Assembly: GCA_963971425.1 (NCBI GenBank) | Contig: OZ020515.1 | Span: 11,982,291-12,046,290, forward strand | Length of the DNA stretch: 64,000 nucleotides | Reading direction: 5' to 3' | Source: Bryoerythrophyllum caledonicum | Lineage: Eukaryota > Streptophyta > Bryopsida > Pottiales > Pottiaceae | Shown: positions 34,207-45,006 of the stretch, one piece after another | Numbering within the stretch: the stretch's first letter is position 1 | Layout of the letters: every line of letters begins with the position of its first letter | Notes under the pieces: generated by a model | Database searches by the model: none | Told to the model about the DNA's origin: nothing | Seen by the model: only the letters and a program-made list of their open reading frames with translations | Program-made: the position numbers and the translations under genes

Positions 34207-36995
34207 CCTATAATCATTCCCATCCTCAACATAAACACAATTGAATGCAATCCCGAAAAAGACATCCTCACATCAAATAATACAATAAAATTAATAAAGA
34301 CTTGCACATGTGTACGAAGACAACAAGAAGCATCTAATCACTATTCTTGTTGCCAGACTCCAATGGCTTTGGAACCAGTACCAGAAAAAATTACAAACTC
34401 CCACAAAAATAGAACCAACAATCTAACCATTTGAAACTAAAGTAGCTTGGCTATACCAAAGATATAAATACCATATCTTAAAAAATGACCCCCTCAAACT
34501 CGCACAATACACATTATCCATGCCCATCCTAGACTCACTAATCTCATCCTTTAACATCCAACACTTGCACTTCTCATCTCATGTCACTAGCCCCATCCAA
34601 CTCAATAAATTCCATTCACCCTTCAAAAGAGACAATATCTTTGGCTCACTAGGTTATGCCTTTGACCACAAATGGATTGGAAATGATATTGCGCACCCCC
34701 ACAATGCAGAAGAAACGCAACAAGCTATACATTGGGCAAGACTTGCAGCCAAAAACGACCCAAAATACACCTCCACCTTTATAATCACACGTGATAAAAA
34801 TTGGTACCAAAACTTTAATCCACACTCAGACCCATTCCCAGATTCTCACATCATTGCATTATTTGAGGCATGCTCAATACCATATGAAGAACCCACTATC
34901 CCACTAGAACTAAAAAATAAACTTGGGTTTGAGTCATCCACCATACAAATACTATGCATACATCGCCAAAATATTAACATTGGTACCATGGAACAACTTA
35001 CTACACATACCACAATAACAAATGACCTCAACATATGTTGATTATACACAAAAATAGCCCCACCTACACCTTTCCAAACCCCAGTAAATCACAACAAAAA
35101 TTGGTCTCATCTTAAATATGCAAGCATGGCACGAACCCACCTCACTACACCACCCCCTCTTCCCACATGCTGCGACTATATCCCTTTAAAATTTGATCCT
35201 GCATACAGTTATTACACAAATGGCACCTTTAAAGAACCAACAGAAGTCATTCGGGGACACTAGCATAGAGAAAAAGCAAGATATGACATCTATTACCTCA
35301 CCAAAGAAATTAATATATCCAAAAATGATGGCACTCCATAAAACCCTCTAAATTATCACTACAGAATACACTAATGAACCCCCACACATCTTTACAGATT
35401 GTATAAATGTCTTGTGTCTATTAATTAGATAAATAACACACCCTATCCTCCACAATAGCCACCAAGACCAAGCCATACTAACATCTATGGTTCAATTGAT
35501 ACAAAGTCGCATGCTAACTACAACCCTCCATAAAGTCAGAGCACATGTCAATATAGAAGGAAATGAACAAGCGGATAAACTAGCAAAAGAAGGATTAGGT
35601 AATCCCGTAGAAATGCCAAACACTTGTATAAACACGCCGACGCTACCCCATATTACTTCCAAAGGGAAAGTTGGTCTTCCATGGAAGACATTCCGGACAA
35701 AGGCCCATTAGATTTTTGGATAAATATCTCAAAAACCAAGATTTAATTAACAACCTCGATCCAATCTTGGAAAGGTTCTCCAACATAGACAAATGAACCA
35801 GTAAAACAACATTGATAACAAACTCTCTACAAACTCTTGGAAAAATCCCACAATCACAAATCTGCAAAAAACATGTCTTATCAAATTTTGTATTGGACAA
35901 TATATAGGGAACGCCCGCAAACAACTTTTCATAGGAATAAAAAAATTCTCATCAATAACATGGCCAATATGCACCTCCACGGACCCGGACACATAGCTAC
36001 ACCTACTCTTCAAATGCCAAAACCATCACATATATTTTCTAATCGTCAAAAGCACAATAAAGCAACATGGAAAATCCCTAAACTAATAATATCCTTAATT
36101 AAATCAAGATGCTTTATACTCAATAAACCACAAGAAAACACAGTCCTTCCATGGCTACTTCCATGCACATGTGGAACCCAAAGATGTCATTGTAATGCCA
36201 GATTTAAACCAGACATACTATGTGTCAAAGAACTACCATATAAAGATCCCCCACCAAACCACATAGATATTAAGGGCCAGTTTACACTAAGGTGAAGAAG
36301 TGCACCGGTCGGTCAAGAATTTCAGCCCAAGACATGGTTATTTGAGGCAAGGGACGATGTGCCGGCCATGTTTCATGTCTGAGGCTTTGAGCTCGCCCAA
36401 GAAACTTGATCTCCAGAGAACCTCCCCTCCAAAAAGTGTTGCCACATTGGCAGCCATGTCATTTTTTCATCCATGCACAAAGTTCTCCACCGGAGGACTC
36501 TTGGCCATAGTGTAAACCTCCATCGGAAAAGAGCGTCACTCTTGGCCAATCAAATTTCAGAATTCCCCTAGAATTCATGACCGGTGGACTTTTCCACCAT
36601 AGTGTACTGGCCCTAACCTTACTATCCAATTTATCGAATTCAAATATTATACTGATAGATTTTTCCTGCAAACAATCAAAAACAAAATTAATAAGTATCA
36701 CCTGCTTATTGATGACATTGTCGCCTTGGGCTCGAAGGTTGACCCCCTTACTGTCATTGGTGTTGGAGCTAGAGTCACTACCTTTATTCCCTCTTTGAAT
36801 AGTCTAAAAAAACATTCAGTATTCCCATTAATCCAATTAGAAAGACATTCACAAAAATTAACACCATTGCTATTCAATATGCAATGTCCATACTTCTACA
36901 CAAAAAGAACCAACCTCTTCCAGAATTGTATGACACCATTTAAAGACCTCTCAAAATACACATCTTCTCATCAAGTCTTCTCTTTTTGAACTGGG
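34207..36995 (+). pseudogene. LINE-A RNase H and C-terminal region (broken)
   Basis: Continues LINE-A after LINE-B. The frame 34520-35041 aligns with LINE-B residues around FGSLGYAFDHKWIG and RDKNWYQNFNPH. RNase H follows with YYTNGTFKEP near 35215 (Asp to Asn), FTDC near 35393 and ATLHKVRAHVNIEGNEQADKLAKEG at 35525-35600. Then come CTCGTQRCHC near 36170 and SKVDPLTVIGVGARVTTFIPS near 36730. Multiple stops; interrupted by a MITE at 36274-36613. Confidence 0.8.
36274..36613. mobile_element. Tourist-like (PIF/Harbinger) MITE in LINE-A
   Basis: Termini GGGCCAGTTTACACTAAGG and the inverse of GGGCCAGTACACTATGG, with about 35 bp of imperfect inverted repeat, flanked by TAA at 36271-36273 and 36614-36616. 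Removing it restores the LINE frame (HIDINLTIQFIEFKYY) as in LINE-C (HIDPNLTI). The GGCCAGT start and TAA duplication are typical of Tourist/mPing-type MITEs. Confidence 0.85.
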
Positions 36996-37029
36996 CCTTG
37001 CGGCCTTGTTTTGTCCTTGGTTATTGGTC

Positions 37030-37166
37030 ACTAGTTATTGGCCACATAGTGTCTACCTCAAGAGGGGGGAATAGATCCATACTACTAAACCTATGTCCGG
37101 TGGACATGGATTTAGTGGTAGAACAAACAAACACTTTATTCACTCCGGCCTCTTTCGGGGACCGGA
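37030..37166 (+). other. LINE-A 3' UTR and tail
   Basis: GTGTCTACCTCAAGAGG, CCGGTGGACATGG, ACACTTTATTCACTCCGG and GGACCGGAGTTCTTC match the ends of LINE-B, LINE-C and the 29584 and 48795 tails. LINE-C begins within a few bases. Confidence 0.75.
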
Positions 37167-37171
37167 GTTCT

Positions 37172-38300
37172 TCTCTCTCTGGATAAATACCTCAAAAAAT
37201 GCGATGTCAAAAATAACTTGGAAAGACTTACAGAGAAATTCCCCAATATTGATAAATGGACCAATACTACAAACCTTGACAACAAATTTTCCACCAACTT
37301 TTGAAAAAACCCCATAATCATGGACTCACAAAAAACATACCTAATCAAATTTCGCACCAGACAATATTTGGGAAACGCCCGTAAACAACTCTTCTTTGGC
37401 ATAGAGAGATTCCCCTCCACAATATGTTCAATGTGCAACTCTATAGACCCGGACACATGGCTACACATTTTACTCAAATGGCAAAACCGCCATACACACT
37501 CCCTCATTGTCAAACGCCACAACAAAGTGGCATGGGCAATCTGTAAATTAACTGTGTCATTAAACAAATCCCGTTGCTTCATCCTCATGAATGCTAGAAC
37601 CTTTAATGACAACCGGCAAGAAAATACGGTTCCTCCATGGTTATTACCATGCACATGCGATACTCAAAGATGTCATTGTAATGCAAGATTTAAACCGGAC
37701 CTATTATGTATTAAAGGGCTACCATACAAAGACTCCCCACCAACCCACATAGACCCAAATCTTACTATCTAATTTCTTGAATTCAAATATTGTAATGATA
37801 GATTTTCACCGGAAGCCATTGCAAACAAAATAAATAAATACCAACCATTCCTCAATGATATTCAAGCACTTGGATGGAAAATAGACTCCGTCATTGTCAT
37901 CACCGCAGGTGCTAGAGCCACCACCTTTATCCCCTCAATGACAATCCTTGAAGAGACATTCTAAATCCCTTTAACCTCAATCAAGACCACCTTTAGAAAT
38001 ATTAGCACTATCACAATCCAACATGCTATGTCCATACTCCTACACAAAAGGAAACTTGAAAACAACCAACCCATCCCAAACACGCTAGGCCCCCCATGAA
38101 AACTTACTAAAACACTTTGTTGCATAAGCCTTCTTGGCGCCATTTGTTCTTTGCTCTTGGTTACTTGTTATGTGTCTATCCTCAAGAGGCGGAAGTAGTT
38201 CCATACTAATAACCCATGTCTAGTGAACATGGACTTAGTGGTGGAACAAACAAACACTTTATTCACGCCGGCGTCCTTCAAGGACCATAATTTTTTAATA
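37172..38300 (+). mobile_element. LINE-C: 5'-truncated LINE copy
   Basis: Starts at the coding position equivalent to LINE-B SKYLKKHDLYNNLKEL and runs to the family 3' tail ending near 38290. The 150-codon frame 37320-37772 has CSMCNSIDPDTWLHILLK, a CX2CX9H finger whose last Cys is Trp, and CTCDTQRCHC. GWKIDSVIVITAGARATTF follows near 37870-37925 with a frame change. Target duplication not found; it abuts LINE-A. Confidence 0.8.
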
Positions 38301-39031
38301 AAAAATTGGACTCATGATAGAAAGCATAGCATTCATCAGTTTTAAAAAAAAGGACATACACAATAAACAAAACAAAAAACTCAATGTGTATGGTGCACGA
38401 AGAGTAGACATCTAAAATCATTCATCGTTTTGAATACCTCAAATCACATAGTCACTTTCAATCATTCCCGAAAGTTGGTTTGGTTCGGTTAATATCATCC
38501 AATCACAGATTTTCCAAATGTGCAAAAGGTGGCTTTCCTGTGGGGAATGTTGCAGGTGCAAAGTCCAAGGGCCTCTCACGAAAAAAGTAATAAGAATTAT
38601 GAGAAAAAAAATTGATGCACTCGAAAGGGTTCGATGAGAATTTTGACCTCTAATGTCAGAATCTAGATTTATGCAGGCTTTCAAAGTCAGAATTAACATT
38701 AGATTGCACAGCCTTTCACAGAAAACTTGGGCAGAGGAGTTCATTCATGGGCCCGGAAAAAGTCCCAGGACAGATACCAGTACGTGATGGGATAATTTCA
38801 TCTGGCGTGTCAATCATGTACGTCAATGCTTTTATGATGAGCTGCAGAGACGAGCAATGTGACGCCTGAGCTCTGGCTCTGTGAGTGCAAGATTGGCCAG
38901 TTCTGAGCATTGGAGGTGGATGGGTGATCAAGTAATTGTACGTTCAGGAGATGCAAAAGGAACCCTTGTTTGTTTCTTTTTCTCCCTACGCTTATTATGT
39001 GAGTTGATGTGTCAAACAATTGACACTACAG
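38301..39031. other. Intergenic, nothing identified
   Basis: Minus-strand frames 38439-38744 and 38716-38931 lack recognisable domains and look like chance frames. Confidence 0.4.
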
Positions 39032-39242
39032 TGATTTTGGTATTTAGTGTTATGCACAGTAAATGACTTGTAAATACTACAAGTTTTTACCCTCGATAAA
39101 TATTTTTACCAACTATGTCTACAATGATCCCCTTCTTTGAGTAGTATAGATTGTTGTGCTCTTAGTAAACATCTTCATCAAAAGTAAAAACTTACAGCAT
39201 TTACAAGTCATTTATTGTGCATAACACTAAATACCAAAATCA
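39032..39242. mobile_element. Family C MITE, copy C1 (foldback)
   Basis: The 44-base arms 39032-39075 and 39199-39242 are inverted repeats with one mismatch, starting TGATTTTGGTATTTAGTGTT. Pairing continues imperfectly inwards, so the whole 211 bp can fold. The interior CTTTGAGTAGTATAGAT recurs at 46213, inside copy C2. No clear target duplication. Confidence 0.75.
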
Positions 39243-39399
39243 GATTACTTGAAAGATTGTGTGAAATGACCATCGAGTATACAAGTCTATACCAGAGCTA
39301 CTAATTGTTTTATATATTCATTGGTTGTCTTATACTCATCCCTTTGATAAATTATGCTTGTTTCTTACTTTAATCTCCATTGACTAATAACCTTAATCC

Positions 39400-40209
39400 T
39401 TAATCCCTATAGGCCCAAGGCATTTCCGCAGCCAAACTCACTGAAAACTGCCAGTTCCAACACATTCAACACAAAATGCAAATCAAGACAATTTTTACAT
39501 ATCTAACCGTAGGATCTTGTACTAGGATTGTACAAGTACATGTGGTAAAATATTTGTGTAGTTTGATTGCACGGATTGAAAGATATAAACCTTTGAAGTG
39601 AGAGATAAACTCTACTTGAGGTCAAACTAAACACCTTCATCAAACTTTGACCACCTTCAATGGCAACTTTTTGCACTACTTTCAATGATTTTCTAATTTT
39701 TACTTAAAAAGGATCATGTTAGGCACATGTGCACCAAATTTTAGAAGTAGAAGAGGGGTAGAATATGTCCTTAATAATCCTGCAATGCAAATATGTGCTA
39801 AGAATAAACAATACACTTCAATTTTTGCATATGTAATATCCTTCTCATAATTTTAAAATTAAAAAAATTGTACGGTAGATGCAAAGATTTCCATTTTCTT
39901 TTAAAGAGTTTTTTTTAGATGGAAAAAAACTCAAATTTATATTGAATTTAGAATTAATCAAAGTTTTGCTACACTATTTGTTATATGTCATACAAAATCA
40001 CTACACTATTTGTATATGTTACTAAAAAAATTGTACCTTTTGAACTGTAAGTTAGATTTCTACAAAAATCAAGTCTACGGGAAGCTAATCATAAAGCTGC
40101 CTTTTCAATAAAAAAAAAATCTCAGAAAATCATGCCTAAATTTGAGAACGTCGTACCCTATCCAAACTCAAAATGTACCCCCATGGGACATTGGGCTTTT
40201 AGGGGTTAA
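39400..40209. mobile_element. Family A MITE, copy A8
   Basis: Left TTAATCCCTATAGGCCCAA, right inverse of TTAACCCCTAAAAGCCCAA; TTAA at both edges, 810 bp. It carries GATTGCACGGATTGAAAG at 39565-39582. The interior is a subfamily shared with A9 but different from A2-A6. Confidence 0.7.
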
Positions 40210-40648
40210 AGGTATATAGGGGACCATGTATACAATCACGTACTTCAATCTTAGAAGACAAAAAAATGTAGCAAAACTTTATAGACTTTAGCAAGACATA
40301 CACCTTTGGATTGAAGATTCTTTGACCAACATCTTTTATTCAAAGGTCATTTCAATATCTGAACCTTATCATGTTCAAATACGACACCGTACATATAGAA
40401 TACATGACCATTTTGCAACTTCTCCAACATTGGAAAAAAAACAATCTTGCACTCTTCAAATGCATATATCTTTCAATGCGTACAATCAAAGTTTAAAAAA
40501 AGTTGAGGGTGTATTTTTGTAGTAGTTAGCTTGAAGATCCAATGGTTGAAAATAGTAAATAATTGTTTGCATGAGTCTAATAATATCTCATCCCAAGTGA
40601 CAGTTTTGGGGTGATTTTGGTGAAGCACAAGGCCCGAAATTTTAGGGA
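40210..40648 (-). repeat. Family B repeat, copy B3
   Basis: The inverse of the B core (GAAGATTCTT..., GGTCATTTCAATATCTGAACC, TTATCATGTTCAAATACGAC) fills the gap between A8 and A9. Confidence 0.6.
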
Positions 40649-41463
40649 TTAACCCCTAAAGGACCAAGGCAATTTTTCCTCAAAAACACTCCAAAACTGC
40701 CATTTTCAACACATTCAACACAAAATGATACAAAATATTTTTTTTGAAAATTTAACCATAGGATATTGTACTAGACTTGTATGAAAGTGTGTGGTGAAAA
40801 TTTTGGTAAGTTTGACCGCACAGATTGAAAGATACCGGCCTTTGAAGTGAGACATAATCTCTTTTTGAGGTCATACTAAACACCTTCAACAAACTTCGAC
40901 CACCTTCTATGGCAACTTTTTGCACTACAGGCCGTGATTATATTATGTTAACTTGAAATGGATCATGTTAGGCACATGTGCACCAAATTTTAGAAGTAGA
41001 AGAGGTGTAGAAGATGTCCTAAAAAATCTTGCAATGCAACTATGTGCTAAGCATCAACAATACACTTAATATTTTGCATATATCATATCCTTCTCAAATT
41101 TATGAAATTCGAAAATCCGTACGGTAGATGCAAAGATCTCAGTTTCCTTTCCAAGAGGACATTTTCTTTCTTTTGAATGGACAAAAACTCGAATTTCTAT
41201 CGAATTTTGAAGTTATTAAAGTTTGGTGACGGTATTTGTGATATGTCACACTAAATTGCTGCACTATTTGTATATGTAAGTGAAAATAAATTGTAACTTT
41301 TGAACCGTAAGTCGGAATTCTACGAAATTTGTGTCTACGCAAAGCTAATCAAAAGTTGTCCATTGAATAAAAAATCTCATAAAATAATGCCTAGAATTAT
41401 AACGTGGTACCTTACCCAATCTAGGGGTGTCCCCCGAGGGGACATCGGTCCTTTAGGGGTTAG
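40649..41463. mobile_element. Family A MITE, copy A9
   Basis: Left TTAACCCCTAAAGGACCAA, right inverse of CTAACCCCTAAAGGACCGA; 815 bp. GACCGCACAGATTGAAAG at 40815-40832. About 80 percent similar by eye to A8 throughout. Confidence 0.75.
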
Positions 41464-41575
41464 GGTTTAACTCACATGTAACATCCACTAGTGTATAACT
41501 TTTGCTAACTTGTAATCTTTGCTAGTTTAACCCCTATTAAGTTTTTTCACCTCCATTTACCAACGCCATATCCAA

Positions 41576-41851
41576 GCCCAAGGCGAATTGACCCCCTCGT
41601 TGGTACTTATCCGAGGTGGGCCCCATCTTAGTTGCATGGAGTCATTTTTCTGGCCCTCTTATTTTGGGGGGTCCACATGTTTTTTTTGGATTTTTTGGAC
41701 AAATTTGGGGCCTACGGCTATTGTTAATCCCGGAGGAGCCTCCTTGCTATAAATAAGGCCCCATCCAAAAACCAATTAGGAGCTAGGTTTGGGCCCACCA
41801 CCTCATGGCCCCCTCGGGGAAGTACCAACGAGGGGTCAATTCACCCTGGGC
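41576..41851 (+). mobile_element. Mutator-like MITE family M, copy M2
   Basis: Perfect 10-bp duplication CCATATCCAA at 41566-41575 and 41852-41861. Termini GCCCAAGGCGAATTGACCCC and the inverse of GCCCAGGGTGAATTGACCCC. Contains GCTATAAATAAGG. Confidence 0.9.
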
Positions 41852-42396
41852 CCATATCCAACTACAAATAACATGAGGGATGAGTGTACCATCTTTCTAG
41901 TAGCGTGATTTTGGTTGAGGTGTAGAGTGATGGTATGGATAGACTGATGAGTATACCAATTGCATAGATCATTGTGATGACTGTGATATTTTGAGTTCAT
42001 CGTGAATCGTGGGAGTAATTTATGTAACATACAGTGAAATCTACAACTTATCTTCATTAATATGACTTGCACTTTTATAGTTGAGTGTTTTTGATAATAC
42101 TAGTTCAATTCAACACAGTGATGTGTATAATGGTGGTTTACACTCAGCGTGGGGTTTAAACTACTGGAAACTGGTACATTTGTTGGCCTCCCAGACCATC
42201 TGCTCAAATTATTTGAACAATGAAACAATTTTCTAGGTTATGAAGTGTAGCCTAAGACCTTTGATTAAATGCATATATAGTATAATAATTTTCATCCTTT
42301 TGCAAAATATATCGGTATATCCACAAAGTATACTGCATGATAGAACATTTTCACCATTGTGGATAATGATTCCTAGATGAACTTAGAACATGCCCC

Positions 42397-42582
42397 CCAA
42401 GGGAATGGACGGAGATGAATGGAGGTCATCCCCTCCCCATTCCTGTAGAGATGAGGTTTTAGGGTTTAGAGTTCATGGATCAAACTTTAGTGTTTTCTAG
42501 GGTTTAGGGAACTGGGCTAGGGGAATGGTGAAGAAAATGGGGAGAGGGATGACCCCCTTGATCTCCGTCCATTCCCTCAAGG
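42397..42582. mobile_element. Family E MITE with telomere-like interior
   Basis: Inverted ends CAAGGGAATGGACGGAGAT and the inverse of TGAGGGAATGGACGGAGAT. Between them lie TTTTAGGGTTTAGAG and CTAGGGTTTAGGG, resembling plant telomere units. Related sequence lies at 43720-44270 and 44330-44430. Confidence 0.6.
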
Positions 42583-42653
42583 AACAACAAGGGGGGGGGG
42601 GGTCATTCCACCATGGTCAACAATCCAAAGCTATGCAAAGATGTATTCAACTA

Positions 42654-43167
42654 TTAACCCTTAAAGGACGGCCAGGGATAATTGACCCCCTCGCTTGTCC
42701 TTATCCAAGGTGGGCCCCGTCTTAAATGCATGGGGTCATTTTTTTGGCCCTCTTATTTTGGAGGGTCCAGAGGCTTTTTAGGGGAAAAAATTGGACAAAT
42801 TTGGGGCCTACGGCTATTGTTTACCACAGATGGCCCTATCTTGTTATAAATAGGGTACCATCCAAAAAAAAAATAGGGGCCAGGTTTGGCTCCACACCCT
42901 CGTGGCCCTCTCGGGTAAGAACGAGCGAGGGGTCAATTCTCCCTGGCCTTAATGGACCAAGTGTCCGTTTGGAAGACAATGTTTTTCACTTTGACTCTAG
43001 TCATCTTTCAACTCGTATGGTCAAAATTTACAAAAACTTTACCACATCAACTCAGATAAGTTCAAAATAAGATCCTATGGTTAGATCTTCAAAAAGTTAA
43101 TCTTAAAACTTCTAATCGATGGAGTAGAAGTTGAACCTCTAAAATGCCTTGGTCCTTTAGAGGTTAA
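42654..43167. mobile_element. Family A MITE, copy A10, carrying an M element
   Basis: TTAA at 42654-42657 and 43164-43167; right end inverse of TTAACCTCTAAAGGACCAAGG. The M3 element is inserted a few bases inside the left terminus. CAACTCGTATGGTCAAAAT is the family core. Confidence 0.7.
42670..42948 (+). mobile_element. Mutator-like MITE family M, copy M3
   Basis: 9-bp duplication TTAAAGGAC / TTAATGGAC (one mismatch) at 42661-42669 and 42949-42957. Termini GGCCAGGGATAATTGACCCC and the inverse of GGCCAGGGAGAATTGACCCC. Contains GTTATAAATAGGG. Confidence 0.85.
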
Positions 43168-43689
43168 AAATGAAAAGGTGGTCAAAACTCACAAAATCTT
43201 TGCCTCGCTTTACAAATGGCCTTCCCTTTTCTTTTCTTTTCCTTTTTCAATAATGGTGGAATTCCGGAGAACTTGGATGGAGGCAAGGTGGAGCCAAAGC
43301 CATATTTTGGAGTGGGGTGGGGCTGGAGTAATGCTGGTTTCCGCCCCCATAGGCACCGCCTTTTCATCAGGCATCCAACCAGATGTCATCCATGTCCTCT
43401 TGGCAGCCGCATTCTCTGGCCCATGCTCCAAATTCTGCCCTCCGCCAATTTAAAATAATATATCAGCCAAATCTATTTTATTTTCTATGTCAGAGTCCTT
43501 TCTACACTTCTACAAGCTACCTCTTCTTTGAATTTTTATATTTAGTCGTTGGAGTGAAAGAGCTTTTAGATCAATGGAAGAGCTTGGTGGTCCCTTGGAA
43601 ATTCACCTAATTCACTTTCATGAAAACTCTCATGTCTTTGAAAAGGCGAGGAAGAAATGACCCTGTTGTTGCATATCGAAAGGATGGAT
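43168..43689. other. Intergenic, nothing identified
   Basis: Several overlapping short frames around 43178-43610 on both strands without a domain; no support for a gene. Confidence 0.4.
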
Positions 43690-43699
43690 GCGGATCATC

Positions 43700-44289
43700 G
43701 GCCAGGGCAAATTGACCCCCTCATTGGAGGATCAGTGGATGGATGGAGGTGGACGAGGACCATTCCCCTGCCCAAGGCGAATTGACCCCCTCGTTGGTAC
43801 TTACCCGAGGTGGGCCCTGTCTTAATTGCATGGGGTCATTTTTCTGGCCCTCTTATTTTGGGGGGTCTAGAGGTTTTTTTGGATTTTTTTTTGACAAATT
43901 TGGGGCCTTCGTCAATTGTTTTCCATGGAGGACCTTCCCTTGCTATAAATAGGTCCCCATCCAAAAACAAAATAGGGGCCAGGTTTGGCCCCACCACCTT
44001 GTGGCCCCCTCGAGTAAGTCCCAATGAGGGGGTCAATTCGCCCTGGGCCATTCCCCTCCTTGTTCCACATATAGCCTAGTTTTAGGGTTTAGAGAACCCT
44101 CGGGAGGGTTTTAGGGTTTAGGAGTTAGGGTTCACCCTCTATAGTTTAGGGTTTATAGGTGGTGTTTAGAGTTTGAATGAAGCAAAGGGAACGGGTAGGA
44201 GAACGGGGCTGCGAGAATGGGAGGGGATGACCTTGTCCACCTTCGTCCATCCACTGACCCTCTAATGAGGAGGTCAATTCGCCCTGGCC
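43700..44289. mobile_element. Composite M-type element with nested M4
   Basis: 10-bp duplication GCGGATCATC at 43690-43699 and 44290-44299. Inverted ends of about 60 bp, GGCCAGGGCAAATTGACCCC leading to GTGGATGGATGGAGGTGGAC, and their inverse at 44230-44289. The middle contains telomere-like TTTAGGGTTTAG and the nested M4 copy. Confidence 0.8.
43770..44048 (+). mobile_element. Mutator-like MITE family M, copy M4
   Basis: 9-bp duplication CATTCCCCT at 43761-43769 and 44049-44057. Termini GCCCAAGGCGAATTGACCCC and the inverse of GCCCAGGGCGAATTGACCCC. Contains GCTATAAATAGG. Inserted within another M-ended element. Confidence 0.9.
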
Positions 44290-44299
44290 GCGGATCATC

Positions 44300-44855
44300 C
44301 CTCAGTGTTCCCCCAACAACCAAGGTTTAGGGTTTGAAGGGGGTTATGAAAACATGGCTTCAAAAACGCGCAAGGGAATGGTAAGGAGATGACCCCATCC
44401 ATCTGTGTCCATCCCATGGGGGACCTATAAAACTAAAGTAAATTTATAATTAGTGTAGTGGTACTTTATGATTTAAAAGTACTAATTTTCTTAATTTTTT
44501 ATGCAGGTTTTTTAGTAAGTGCACAAACTATTTGTACTACCCAAAGAGGGTGATCATTGATAACATGACTGGTGTAAAACATTCATTGATAGTAAAAACT
44601 TATAGCATTTATAAATCATGTACACTAAAATTTATGTTTAGTGTAGTATACACTAAATGTGAACCCATACACCAATTGCAAATGAGGCCTTTAGTGTAGT
44701 GACATAACCGTACACTAAATGCCAACTACTACACTATTTGTCAATTTTGGTAAAAATAATTAAATTATTTCTTTCACTTGTGCACATTTAGTGTATCAAT
44801 AGTAGAAGTGAAGTAAAAGGTCCAGAAGTCAAGGGCTGTCATAGTATCTCATCAT
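44300..44855. repeat. Decayed family E and family C-like sequence
   Basis: 44330-44430 resembles family E (GTTTAGGGTTTGAAGG, GGGAATGG). 44440-44760 holds many TTTAGTGTA/ACACTAAAT motifs of family C. No gene. Confidence 0.5.
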
Positions 44856-45006
44856 CAACTTTCAAATTGCCATAACTTGCTTAGTTTTTATCCTAATTGG
44901 GCATATGAGGTGTTTTTTGGCATCTGCAGAAAATGTAGATGCCAAAAAACATCTCATATGCCCAATTCGGACAAAATTTGAATGACTTATGGCCATTTGA
45001 AAGTTG
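44856..45006. repeat. Foldback with 70-base arms and 11-base loop
   Basis: Arms 44856-44925 and 44937-45006 pair at 59 of 70 positions. The loop-proximal 31 bases have one mismatch. A single transcript would make a miRNA- or siRNA-like hairpin. No coding potential. Confidence 0.8.

Larger units (their letters stand above)
15250..37166 (+). mobile_element. LINE-A: 5'-truncated non-LTR retrotransposon with three insertions
   Basis: One LINE copy split into 15250-17302, 20716-21244, 34207-36273 and 36617-37166. Joining across each target duplication restores both homology and reading frame to LINE-B: the NFKIF segment at 17281 continues into LSKLLRSALHIAQQLF at 20715, and RDSRYVIP at 21223 continues into PIIIPILNINTIECNP at 34207. 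About 5.2 kb of its own sequence. It begins just upstream of the reverse transcriptase domain, so it is 5' truncated; it ends in the family 3' tail with GGACCGGAGTTCTTC at 37158. Many stops and frameshifts. The exact 5' boundary is uncertain. Confidence 0.85.
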
